From positions 31,950 through 95,949 of the forward strand of contig CAMOGT010000003.1 in the NCBI GenBank assembly GCA_946614295.1: a stretch of DNA of 64,000 nucleotides. The letters run 5' to 3'. This DNA comes from an uncultured Bacteroidales bacterium. Its GTDB lineage: Bacteria > Bacteroidota > Bacteroidia > Bacteroidales > Paludibacteraceae. The notes beneath the pieces are model-generated. The model was not told the DNA's origin and ran no database searches. It saw only the letters and a program-made list of their open reading frames with translations. Shown here one piece after another: positions 8,444 through 18,209 of the stretch. The position numbers and the translations under genes are program-made. The first letter of the stretch is position 1; each line of letters opens with the position of its first letter.

Positions 8444-8451
8444 TACCTTTG
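8444..8451 (+). promoter_or_regulatory. Promoter of the first island gene
   Basis: TACCTTTG in CTCTACCTTTGCACCGG. No TTG lies 23 nt upstream, unlike most core-gene promoters. It implies a leader of about 130 nt before the ATG at 8593. Confidence 0.6.
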
Positions 8452-8520
8452 CACCGGATTTCGAAAGATCTGTTTAATCAGGTTAATCAGTGGATCCAAG
8501 AACACTATTTATTAACCCGC

Positions 8521-8586
8521 GAAAGTTTGTGTGGCTCGTACGTACAGGAGTGGCCACTCACATACAAGCCCAAGCACCAAACTTTC
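8521..8586 (+). promoter_or_regulatory. Structured leader with nested palindromes
   Basis: A perfect 9-bp inverted repeat (GAAAGTTTG 8521-8529, CAAACTTTC 8578-8586) encloses a perfect 12-bp palindrome GAGTGGCCACTC (8548-8559). The structure ends 6 nt before the ATG at 8593, so it could hide the translation start or bind a dimeric regulator. Confidence 0.5.
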
Positions 8587-8592
8587 AAAACA

Positions 8593-8997
8593 ATGAACAA
8601 AAACAATGACACGATGGCATGTGAGGCCATCAAAGAACTGATCGAAGTAACCAACCGTGCACGCAAGGACAAAGCCCGTGCCGCTGAGCTCCGCGAGCAA
8701 GCGAAAACCGAAGCGCTCGCACTCTACAAAGCACAGAAATGGGAAGTCGGAAAGGATATGCCCTATGAGGGCGCTACCATACGACTCTACAAGGAGAAAG
8801 TATGCCAATGGGAGAAGAACCACCAGATCAAAGACACCCTCATCGACATCTATTGCTCACAGCTGGAGCACATCGAGTGGCTCAAGAAGCAGGTCAAGAA
8901 GACCGAAGAGGAACTCAAGATGACCTCACGCAACCTCGAGTTAGCGTACCCCAACAGCGAATCCATCAAGTATGAACTCCGCTTCCAAATCCGCTAA
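8593..8997 (+). CDS. Small charged helical protein of the island
   Basis: 134 residues from MNKNNDTMACEAIKELIEVTNRARKDKARAAEL. It is almost entirely helical and highly charged, with a likely coiled coil at 90-125 (LEHIEWLKKQVKKTEEELKM). I do not recognise the family. An open frame continues upstream to 8359 but crosses the promoter and the 20-bp duplication, so the start at 8593, after the structured leader, is preferred. It is the first of seven or more small rightward genes that look like parts of an integrated element. Confidence 0.6.
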   Translation: MNKNNDTMACEAIKELIEVTNRARKDKARAAELREQAKTEALALYKAQKWEVGKDMPYEGATIRLYKEKVCQWEKNHQIKDTLIDIYCSQLEHIEWLKKQVKKTEEELKMTSRNLELAYPNSESIKYELRFQIR

Positions 8998-8998
8998 A

Positions 8999-9086
8999 CA
9001 CCCGCGTCAATACCCGCGTCATTCCCCGCGTCCTCTCGACCCGCTCGATGAACCTCATAAGTACTATGACCCCTTCATCGAGCGGG
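8999..9086. repeat. 12-bp triplicate and 13-bp inverted repeat
   Basis: Three copies of an ACCCGCGTCAAT-like unit (8999-9034) are followed by a perfect inverted repeat CCCGCTCGATGAA (9040-9052) / TTCATCGAGCGGG (9074-9086) with a 21-nt loop. There is no T tract after it, so it is not an ordinary terminator. It fills the gap between the first two island genes. Confidence 0.6.
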
Positions 9087-9124
9087 GGGACACTGACCTC
9101 TAAATAGATGCGTACTTTAATTTT

Positions 9125-9206
9125 TAGCTTGTATCTTTTTTATAGCTTGTCCCCTTTATAGCTTGTATCTTTTTTATAAAAATCCAAGCAAAATAAATAC
9201 AAGCTA
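9125..9206. repeat. Iteron-like TAGCTTGT repeats before the replication-type gene
   Basis: TAGCTTGT occurs at 9125-9132, 9143-9150 and 9159-9166 in direct orientation, each followed by a pyrimidine run, and once inverted at 9199-9206. The array ends 21 bp before the ATG of the winged-helix gene. This is the usual position of iterons or autoregulatory operators of plasmid replication initiators. Confidence 0.6.
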
Positions 9207-9227
9207 TATATTTATCTCAAACGCATT

Positions 9228-9953
9228 ATGCGACTACTTCTTGACGAAAAATACATTGCCGGTCACAACCTCAATGCCAATGAGGCGTGTATCTTTGCCG
9301 CTATCCTCAAATGCACACGCGCAGGCAGAGGATGGTACGGCAATTACCGCGAACTCGCCGCCGCTATGCCTTTCGTCATGTCGTACAAAACGGCTAATAG
9401 AGCCGTGCAAAAATTAATAACTTTGGGGTTAATAGAGACGCGCGAGGATAAATTGTTTACCGTGGGACAAATTGTCCCGACCGATGGACAAAATGTCCCT
9501 AACGATGGACAAAATGTCCTCCCCCTTAATAATCCCCCTATAAATAATAATATGAACGAAAATCAACTATCTTCTCCCGCGCACGACGCGCGTACAGAAG
9601 AAATGAAGACGGAGGAAAATTTGGATTTTATGGATTTTTGGATCAAGTTCTCCGTGCCTAACGATATGTTAAATCGCGAGAATGCCTGCCGACGACTTTG
9701 GGAGAGTACGACTTTCTCGCGCGCAAAGAAACAAGCGATTATGAAAGAGTTAACCGACCACCAGATGAACGGAACCTTTACCGAGGAGCGAAATCCGTTC
9801 TTTTATCTCAACAATCACGAAGAACCGCAACCGGTCTTCCTCCGGGGCGATGAATCCGGCGACATTGTCCAAGTCCGCTACAACGGTGCCTACAAACTCT
9901 GCCACCGCGCCACCATGGAGCTCTTCGGACTCGAATGGGTCCGCGATTGGTAA
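9228..9953 (+). CDS. Winged-helix, replication-initiator-like protein
   Basis: 241 residues. The N-terminal part (about 1-85: NANEACIFAAILKCTRAGRGWYGNYRELAAAM, then KTANRAVQKLITLGLIETRED) reads as a winged helix-turn-helix domain, as in plasmid or phage replication initiators and DnaD-like replisome organisers. A low-complexity linker with three DGQ(N/I)VP units follows, then a helical C-terminal domain (FMDFWIKFSVPN, RRLWESTTFSRAKKQAIMKEL). The linker DNA holds three palindromes (9464-9519), and iteron-like repeats precede the gene. I infer a role in replication or control of the island; it could also be only a repressor. Confidence 0.6.
   Translation: MRLLLDEKYIAGHNLNANEACIFAAILKCTRAGRGWYGNYRELAAAMPFVMSYKTANRAVQKLITLGLIETREDKLFTVGQIVPTDGQNVPNDGQNVLPLNNPPINNNMNENQLSSPAHDARTEEMKTEENLDFMDFWIKFSVPNDMLNRENACRRLWESTTFSRAKKQAIMKELTDHQMNGTFTEERNPFFYLNNHEEPQPVFLRGDESGDIVQVRYNGAYKLCHRATMELFGLEWVRDW
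9464..9519. repeat. Three phased palindromes inside a coding region
   Basis: GGGACAAATTGTCCC (9464-9478), GGACAAAATGTCC (9486-9498) and GGACAAAATGTCC (9507-9519) are spaced 21-22 bp apart, two helical turns. They encode the DGQNVP linker repeats of the winged-helix protein. Confidence 0.75.
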
Positions 9954-10046
9954 AGGGCTGTTTACCTGCGGTGCTCTCCCTCCGCAAAAATCCACAAACG
10001 ATTTTAATGTTTAATACGCGGTATACCGCATAAAATTTAATTTATT

Positions 10047-10406
10047 ATGAAATGTACTTTAATGCCCGGAATTGAGTCCATCTCCGGCTCTATGAAACAA
10101 AAGAATGGCACTCGTATCGTCTTTAAGACCTTCAGCAAACCGTCCGTTAACCGAGGTAGCAAACCCGAGACACGCGTCTATCTAATGCGTCGACAGGAAC
10201 GCTCAACCCCTCTCTCCGAAAATGAGATAGCTGCTCGTAACCGCTTCTCTGAGGCTGCAACGTATTACAAAAACCTCTCCGAGGAACAGAGGATGGCGTA
10301 TTATAAGCCGTGGAAAAGCGCGAATTACTGCTATAACGGCAAGAAATACAATACCCTCCGAGGTTACGTTATCGCTCGTTTCTACGCTAACGACTTAGCC
10401 AACTAA
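10047..10406 (+). CDS. Small island protein, paralogue of the 12.2-kb gene
   Basis: 119 residues. The N-terminal half (GIESISGSMKQKNGTRIVFKTFSKPS, TRVYLMRRQERSTPLSENE) and the C-terminal half (RNRFSEAATYYKNLSEEQ, NGKKYNTLRGYVIARF) align along most of the length with the protein at 12245-12646 (TRLYVREAGTYDRTTPLS, RLRFTEVAQAV, NGKKTMRAYLWK). I recall similar hypothetical proteins in Bacteroides elements, but know no function. The basic, DNA-binding-like composition suggests a nucleic-acid role. An alternative start within the first ten residues is possible (Met7). Confidence 0.65.
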   Translation: MKCTLMPGIESISGSMKQKNGTRIVFKTFSKPSVNRGSKPETRVYLMRRQERSTPLSENEIAARNRFSEAATYYKNLSEEQRMAYYKPWKSANYCYNGKKYNTLRGYVIARFYANDLAN

Positions 10407-10487
10407 CCCCAGCGGGGTTAAAACGGACTTATTGCCTACTTATTACCTACTTATTACCTGTGACCGATTTATAAAACGAAATTTATT

Positions 10488-10847
10488 ATGGAAATTATCT
10501 TGTCTAAACAATGCGAGTCCCTTACAGGCTCACTCGGAAGGGGCTTCGGCTACTTCATCGTAAGCCGGTGGTCTCGCAAGGACGTGAAATATCGCTACTA
10601 CTCCCAGCGTTCCAGATGGGATGTACCTCCCGATGGTCACCTACGTTTCATTCTCACCTGTGCCATCCTCGCACAATCGAAACTGCACATCGCCGACATC
10701 CGTCTCTCGGCAAAAGAGTTTCGGCAGGCTCTGCGGGAAGCACGATGCACAACGCCGCTCTACGGGATGACGAAATACCCCGAGGACTACCCCGCGGTCT
10801 TCAATGCCCAACAAGTAATGAAATTCAAAGAAAGGTACAATCTATGA
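10488..10847 (+). CDS. Conserved small island protein
   Basis: 119 residues with the ordered motifs LSKQCESLTGSLGRGFGY, RDVKYRYYSQRS-like basic strand, VPPDGHLRFILTCAILAQ and ADIRLSAKEFRQALREA. It resembles hypothetical proteins that travel with integrated elements of Bacteroides, but no function is known to me. The TGA stop overlaps the ATG of the next gene by 4 bp, so the two are translationally coupled. Confidence 0.6.
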   Translation: MEIILSKQCESLTGSLGRGFGYFIVSRWSRKDVKYRYYSQRSRWDVPPDGHLRFILTCAILAQSKLHIADIRLSAKEFRQALREARCTTPLYGMTKYPEDYPAVFNAQQVMKFKERYNL

Positions 10848-11080
10848 ACAAATATGCAATTACTTTCCCCTTTCTCATCGCGCGACTTGAAAGGGCTATC
10901 CACTACCCCTGCGGGGAGAAAGGTTTTCAGACACTCATGTACGGTTGGATAAGCAAGTACGGAAAGGTGTCGCGACAACTACTGAACACCAGAAAAAAAA
11001 GCGACGGCGAATACTGGCTCACACTCGGAGAAGCCGCACATTTCTCACGCTATGCCGGCTATGATCTCCTGCACGATTAG
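10844..11080 (+). CDS. Small island protein, DUF4248-like position
   Basis: 78 residues starting at the ATG of an ATGA overlap (MNKYAITFPFLIARLERAIHYP). It is basic and helical with YGWISKYGKVSRQLLNTRK in the middle and an ending rich in aromatic residues. I do not recognise it. The overlap start excludes the longer reading in the same frame, which runs back through the previous gene. A terminator follows at 11106-11137. Confidence 0.55.
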   Translation: MNKYAITFPFLIARLERAIHYPCGEKGFQTLMYGWISKYGKVSRQLLNTRKKSDGEYWLTLGEAAHFSRYAGYDLLHD

Positions 11081-11105
11081 AAAACTATGTGATTTAAAAC
11101 GAAAA

Positions 11106-11137
11106 CAGGGTGGCTCTATTGTCCACCCCGTTTTTTT
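11106..11137 (+). terminator. Rho-independent terminator within the island
   Basis: Stem GGGTGG (11108-11113) with CCACCC (11123-11128), then a seven-T run. The TTG in the loop (11119) is at the right distance to serve as -33 of the next promoter. Confidence 0.7.
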
Positions 11138-11149
11138 GTACTACCTTTG
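11119..11149 (+). promoter_or_regulatory. Promoter of the second island operon
   Basis: TACCTTTG (11142-11149) with a TTG exactly 23 nt upstream (11119), overlapping the previous terminator. It begins a leader of about 150 nt. Confidence 0.65.
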
Positions 11150-11225
11150 CACTCGCGTTCGGCAAATGGATCGCAAAAACGATACCGCTCCGCTAAATCG
11201 TAGGTGCGACCATTGCCTCCGCTCT

Positions 11226-11280
11226 CCCCACAAATTAAAATTTGCGGGGCCCCCAACACCCCCCGACCCCCTGAAGGGGG
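11226..11280 (+). promoter_or_regulatory. Two strong hairpins in the operon leader
   Basis: Hairpin 1 pairs CCCCACAAATT (11226-11236) with AATTTGCGGGG (11239-11249) with a single mismatch. Hairpin 2 is CCCCCTGAAGGGGG (11267-11280), followed by GAGAAGAAAAAAACG. Both precede the ATG at 11305 and may control translation or transcript stability. Hairpin 2 resembles the G/C hairpin inside korB at 42399-42419. Confidence 0.5.
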
Positions 11281-11304
11281 AGAAGAAAAAAACGCAAAAG
11301 ATAT

Positions 11305-11499
11305 ATGAAAGAAAACAGATACATACAACTCCTCACTGCCGCTATCCTCTCCTTGGGCGGGTTGGTTCTCCTCTTTTGCGGGGTCTTTATTGAGCCGCAC
11401 GGACAGATCCACGAGTCCCTCCTCATCGGATTTGGAGAGGTTGCCACCTTTGCAGGAGCGTTGTTTGGTATCGACTATGTATATAAGTACCGCAAATGA
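11305..11499 (+). CDS. Small two-helix membrane protein, holin-like
   Basis: 64 residues. Two hydrophobic helices (about 8-27 and 38-56) joined by a short polar turn with EPHGQIHES, and a basic C-terminus (YVYKYRK). Size and topology fit phage holins and small membrane proteins of Bacteroidales elements, but there is no diagnostic motif. It overlaps the DUF5675 gene by 4 bp (ATGA). Confidence 0.55.
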   Translation: MKENRYIQLLTAAILSLGGLVLLFCGVFIEPHGQIHESLLIGFGEVATFAGALFGIDYVYKYRK

Positions 11500-11876
11500 G
11501 AAAGATTACGCTTATAAGAAACCGCCGTGAAGGCAAAGCCGTTTATGGTCAACTCACCTTTGAGATGAGAAACCGCGAATATGCATTGGAGACCTTTTCA
11601 ATGCCCTCTCTTGAAAACGCCGACTACCTCATTCCGGCAGGGACATACCCCGTTGAGAGAACGTGGTCACCGCGCTTCAAAAAGTTCCTACCGCTCATCG
11701 AGAACGTGCCCGACCGCGAGGGCATCCGCATACACCGCGGAACGATACCCGAACACTCGAAAGGATGTATTCTGCTTGATTTGGCGGGTATGTCAAATAT
11801 AAATATATTGTTTAACCAATTGGAAAACGAAGATGAAAAAGCACAAATCGAAATCATTGACCGTTATGCTTCTTAG
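11496..11876 (+). CDS. DUF5675 family protein
   Basis: 126 residues with the DUF5675 pattern: an opening beta strand (KITLIRNRREGKAVYGQL), ALETFSMPS, IPAGTYPVERTWSPRFKKFLP, and the conserved GIRIHRGTIPEHSKGCILL with His and Cys as possible catalytic or metal ligands. DUF5675 occurs in phages and elements of Bacteroidota, often near lysis or amidase genes; a murein-related activity is suspected but not shown. It is sandwiched by overlap between a small membrane protein and a small lipoprotein. Confidence 0.75.
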   Translation: MRKITLIRNRREGKAVYGQLTFEMRNREYALETFSMPSLENADYLIPAGTYPVERTWSPRFKKFLPLIENVPDREGIRIHRGTIPEHSKGCILLDLAGMSNINILFNQLENEDEKAQIEIIDRYAS

Positions 11877-12039
11877 CGCGGTCATCCTCGGAGCCGTAAC
11901 AATCGGCGTCAGTAGTTGCAAGGCTTGGAGAACCATCTCCACCACCTCCACCTACGTGCAGCAGGACGACTCCACCAAGACGACCACCACGATTTCTACC
12001 AAAACCACCGAAGAGTACCAAGGTACTCGGAGGAAATAA
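11833..12039 (+). CDS. Small lipoprotein, spanin-like position
   Basis: 68 residues. A signal peptide with lipobox VSSC (MLLSAVILGAVTIGVSSCK, Cys about 30) is followed by a short Ser/Thr-rich tail (STTSTYVQQDDSTKTTTTIS). It overlaps the DUF5675 gene by 44 bp in another frame. Nested or overlapping small lipoproteins are typical of phage outer spanins. The smalltalk proteins of Bacteroides have a similar N-terminus. Either reading is an inference. Confidence 0.55.
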   Translation: MKKHKSKSLTVMLLSAVILGAVTIGVSSCKAWRTISTTSTYVQQDDSTKTTTTISTKTTEEYQGTRRK

Positions 12040-12244
12040 TGGGGCCCCCGAGGATTTTTAATCCTTGGGGAGAGCGGAGCTGCCCCGAGTATTTACTACT
12101 AAAACGGAGTTTTGGTACATATACGAGGGGGTTGCCCGCGAAGAGGAGTACCAAGGTCACAAAAAGTAAATCGCAAACGGCTCGCGATTATAAAGAAAGA
12201 GCCTGTACTTACTCACTTTTTTTTCCTCCAAGCGGTGAGGAGTT
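12040..12244. other. Gap without a gene in the island
   Basis: About 200 bp. It begins with a GGGGCCCCCGAGGATT / AATCCTTGGGG imperfect hairpin (12041-12069) and contains copies of GAGTACCAAGGT also found at the end of the preceding gene (12012-12025 and about 12145-12156), which suggests a local duplication. No promoter was identified. Confidence 0.4.
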
Positions 12245-12646
12245 ATGATCACCGCAACGAATATGGGTAAAGTTAAATACGCTACCGGTATCGACTATGT
12301 GCAGGGTAGCCTTGCTAAACCGAAAGTAAAAGACGGTCACCAATGTGGTACGTACCTGATTGGTACTCACCGCACCGCAGCGTCCGAGAATCCCGCTTGT
12401 ACGCGTCTGTACGTTCGTGAAGCCGGCACCTACGACCGCACCACGCCGCTGTCTGCCCTCGAAGAGGCAGCACGTCTGCGTTTCACCGAGGTGGCACAAG
12501 CCGTCAAGCTCCGTGCCAAGGACCTCAACAAGATGACGCAGGACCAGGAGGCTTTCGCAGCGCAGAAAGATCTTGCCAACGGCAAGAAAACCATGCGCGC
12601 CTACCTCTGGAAGGTCTGCGGGCAGGAGTACGATGCAGCGCACTAA
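12245..12646 (+). CDS. Small island protein, paralogue of the 10.0-kb gene
   Basis: 133 residues, or 127 if translation begins at Met7 (MGKVKYATGIDYVQGSL). It aligns with the protein at 10047-10406: TRLYVREAGTYDRTTPLS, an Ala/Arg-rich helix (RLRFTEVAQAVKLRAKDLN), and NGKKTMRAYLWKVC near the end. The two copies flank the other island genes. No function is known to me. A strong terminator follows 14 bp after the stop. Confidence 0.65.
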   Translation: MITATNMGKVKYATGIDYVQGSLAKPKVKDGHQCGTYLIGTHRTAASENPACTRLYVREAGTYDRTTPLSALEEAARLRFTEVAQAVKLRAKDLNKMTQDQEAFAAQKDLANGKKTMRAYLWKVCGQEYDAAH

Positions 12647-12659
12647 GGCTGATCGGAAG

Positions 12660-12682
12660 GCACCCTTCGGGGTGCTTTTTTT
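12660..12682 (+). terminator. Rho-independent terminator at the right end of the island
   Basis: GCACCC-TTCG-GGGTGC (12660-12675), a UUCG-capped stem, followed by seven T. Confidence 0.9.
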
Positions 12683-12683
12683 A

Positions 12684-12924
12684 TGCCTGTACGTATATGG
12701 GAGTCTGTACCGTGGTACTTCTTAGCCGCAAGGGCACGATAATTTCGGACATCTGCCTGCAAGCAGATAGCACCCGTGCGCTCAACAAACTCTTTGACAC
12801 TGATTTTGAAGTTATTCAAACCTGCATTATTTCTAATTGTGGCGAATTCGCCATAATTAAAATCGGGATTGTTTACTTTCTCCCATATACCGATATATTC
12901 CAATGTGTAGCTCCCAATAGGCAC
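12684..12924 (-). pseudogene. KilA-N domain remnant
   Basis: The minus strand reads YIGIWEKVNNPDFNYGEFATIR, then NNAGLNNFKISVKEFVERTGAI: the central part of the KilA-N domain of Bacteroidota phage-type regulators (normally followed by a GRYGGTYAHKDIAF segment). After GAICLQAD the match is lost, exactly where the dispersed 27-bp repeat (12719-12745) lies, and there is no proper N-terminus or start. It is therefore a fragment, perhaps of an antirepressor of the adjacent element. KilA-N proteins bind DNA and occur in phages and large DNA viruses. Confidence 0.75.
12719..12745 (+). repeat. Dispersed 27-bp repeat, copy 1
   Basis: TTCTTAGCC-G-CAAGGGCACGAT-AATTT. Near-identical copies are at 41447-41473 and, inverted, 44919-44947. 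This copy marks the breakpoint of the KilA-N remnant. Confidence 0.8.
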
Positions 12925-13005
12925 TCTGCGCCCTCATACACGCGATAAAATCGCTTCTTTTGCAAAAAAAATGCCTTTCCCCTTGCAGAAAAATAAATTT
13001 TTCTT

Positions 13006-13045
13006 CATATGCGCTTGCATATGTCGATTTTTTGTTGTACCTTTG
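13006..13045 (+). promoter_or_regulatory. secA promoter
   Basis: CATATGCGCTTGCATATG (13006-13023, nearly palindromic) with its TTG at 13015, 23 nt before TACCTTTG (13038-13045). Leader of about 70 nt, AT-rich just before the ATG. Confidence 0.8.
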
Positions 13046-13120
13046 CACGAATTTTGTGCGCGTTCAGCAGGGACACCCTGTTATATATAATAAATAAAAA
13101 AGAAAAAAAGAAAACGAGAT

Positions 13121-16486
<3,366 letters not shown>

Positions 16487-16490
16487 TAAT

Positions 16491-17654
16491 TTGAAGAAGT
16501 TATTGACTATACTGTTATTTGTATGCGCCGCCATGAATTTGACGGCGCAACAATTATATACCGACACCTTCAAACTCGCTGACCAGCAACGGACGGTCGA
16601 GATGGACGGGGTGTTGCTTGATCTTGTGTCCCGGCAGAGCCAGGCAATCCATGCCAACGACACAACCGATACGCTGACCCTCGCGGAGTTGATGCGGCTC
16701 GACTCGCTCCAACGCGAGAAAGCGGAGATCGATTCGCTCAGGCTGGCTAACGCCGAACTGACGGTTCAGTCGATTGAGAAAGTGCCGGCTATCTCCATCG
16801 AAAAATCGTGGGTGAAAGATGAGGTGGAGGACCGCAACGATGTGCTGGAAGCCATCCGGGCAATGAAGTCGCCTTGGCGGCGCGAGGCGACACTCATGGC
16901 GCAAATCACCCAGAACTACGTGACCGACAACTGGTACCAGGGCGGCTCGTCGTCCTTCGCGGCATTGGGTATCGCCAAAGGACAAGCCAGTTATATCACC
17001 GACCGGTTTACATGGGAGAACTTCGGCGAATGGCGCATTGGCGGCTCGACCGTCTCCGCCGACAGTCTGCACAAGATGAACACAACGGACGACCTCTTCC
17101 GTATTTATTCGAAAGCCAACCTGCGGATCATCCCCACGCTCTTTACCTCCGTCTCCGCGGAGATAGAGACGCGCCTCTTCCCGACCTATAAATCCAACTC
17201 GATGGAACTGAAGGCGGCGCCGTTCTCACCTTTCCGTTTCAATGCCGGAGTGGGTATAGACTACAAGCCGGTGAAAGGCCTGTCCGTCTCCGTCTCGCCG
17301 GTTTCGTACAAGGTGATTCATATCGCAGATACCGCAAAGGTAAAGAGTACGGATTATGGTCTGGAAGCAGGGCAACGGACGCAGCATAACATCGGTTCGT
17401 CCGTGCGCGTGGAATATCTATGGAAACCCGTGCGCGAGGTGCAGTTGGAGACCAAGTTTTATATGTACACCAACTACCGCCATGTGGAGTTGGATCTGGA
17501 GGTGAACTGCGACTTCATCATCAACCGCTGGCTCTCCGCCCGTGTGATGCTACACCCGCGGTACGACACCTCAGTCATAAAGGACGGCGAAACCAAACCG
17601 CGGATACAGTTCCGCGAACTGATCTCCATCGGATTTAACCACAGATTCAGGTAG
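16491..17654 (+). CDS. DUF3078 family outer membrane protein
   Basis: 387 residues. A signal peptide (MKKLLTILLFVCAAMNLTA) starts at a TTG (16491), since no ATG fits. The DUF3078 region begins near LEAIRAMKSPWRREA and continues with ITQNYVTDNWYQGGSSSFAALG, then beta strands typical of a barrel (WRIGGSTVSADSLHKMNTTDDLFRI) to a terminal FNHRFR. DUF3078 is found in Bacteroidota; function unknown. It lies 4 bp after secA, so it is likely co-transcribed. Confidence 0.85.
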   Translation: MKKLLTILLFVCAAMNLTAQQLYTDTFKLADQQRTVEMDGVLLDLVSRQSQAIHANDTTDTLTLAELMRLDSLQREKAEIDSLRLANAELTVQSIEKVPAISIEKSWVKDEVEDRNDVLEAIRAMKSPWRREATLMAQITQNYVTDNWYQGGSSSFAALGIAKGQASYITDRFTWENFGEWRIGGSTVSADSLHKMNTTDDLFRIYSKANLRIIPTLFTSVSAEIETRLFPTYKSNSMELKAAPFSPFRFNAGVGIDYKPVKGLSVSVSPVSYKVIHIADTAKVKSTDYGLEAGQRTQHNIGSSVRVEYLWKPVREVQLETKFYMYTNYRHVELDLEVNCDFIINRWLSARVMLHPRYDTSVIKDGETKPRIQFRELISIGFNHRFR

Positions 17655-17657
17655 AAC

Positions 17658-18209
17658 TTAGTTACAGAGTTTCTCCAACTCCAGCCAGCGCAGGTAGCCC
17701 TCGTGGCCGTATTTCCAGATGTTGTATTTGATTTTGTCCAACGACACCTCTTCGCCGAGGTGGCTTTTGGAATAGAACTTGTCGGCGTAGCAGATGATTT
17801 TCTCCTCAAGGCTCTGGGGACAATAATCGCGTTCGGGAATGGGCAGTTCTTCGCGCTCGATCTGCTCAATGGTAATGCCGGTACCGGTGTGCCGCTCGGC
17901 TACCAAGGCATGTTTGGGGAGCCCCTCGGAACGCAACAACTCCGCGCCCAGATAGCCGTGCTCAATGTACTTATGCGGACCGTTGCAATAAATTTTCGGC
18001 GCGGAGCAGAAGATGATTCCTATATCGTGCAGCATTGCCGCCTCCTCTACAAACTCGCGGTCCACCAACCCTTGCTTCGTCCACTGGGGATGGGCATCCA
18101 CAATCTGCAGGGCACGGTCGGCTACCTGCCGGCTATGGGTAACCAGCACGTGTCTTAACTCCGGCGAATCGCCGTAATACTTGTCTATCAGCCCTAAATA
18201 ATCAATCAT
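17658..18209 (-). CDS. HD-domain phosphohydrolase
   Basis: 183 residues. HD motifs: VTHSRQVADRALQI, EEAAMLHDIGIIF (metal-binding HD), then H in EHGYLGAELLRSEG and AERHTGTGI, and CYADKFYSKS. Such HDIG-type enzymes hydrolyse phosphate esters, often of nucleotides; the substrate is unknown. Its ATG overlaps the stop of fmt by 4 bp, so it is translated with fmt. Confidence 0.85.
   Translation of the reverse strand: MIDYLGLIDKYYGDSPELRHVLVTHSRQVADRALQIVDAHPQWTKQGLVDREFVEEAAMLHDIGIIFCSAPKIYCNGPHKYIEHGYLGAELLRSEGLPKHALVAERHTGTGITIEQIEREELPIPERDYCPQSLEEKIICYADKFYSKSHLGEEVSLDKIKYNIWKYGHEGYLRWLELEKLCN

Noticed and set aside
8359..8592. Longer N-terminus for the first island gene
   Set aside because: It would cross the promoter at 8444 and the 20-bp duplication; the ATG at 8593 after the structured leader fits better.
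8363..12924. Full prophage or conjugative element
   Set aside because: No integrase, terminase, capsid, tail, relaxase or transfer genes can be read in the interval.
12697..12948. 83-codon plus-strand open frame
   Set aside because: It is antisense to the KilA-N remnant, whose minus-strand translation matches a known domain.
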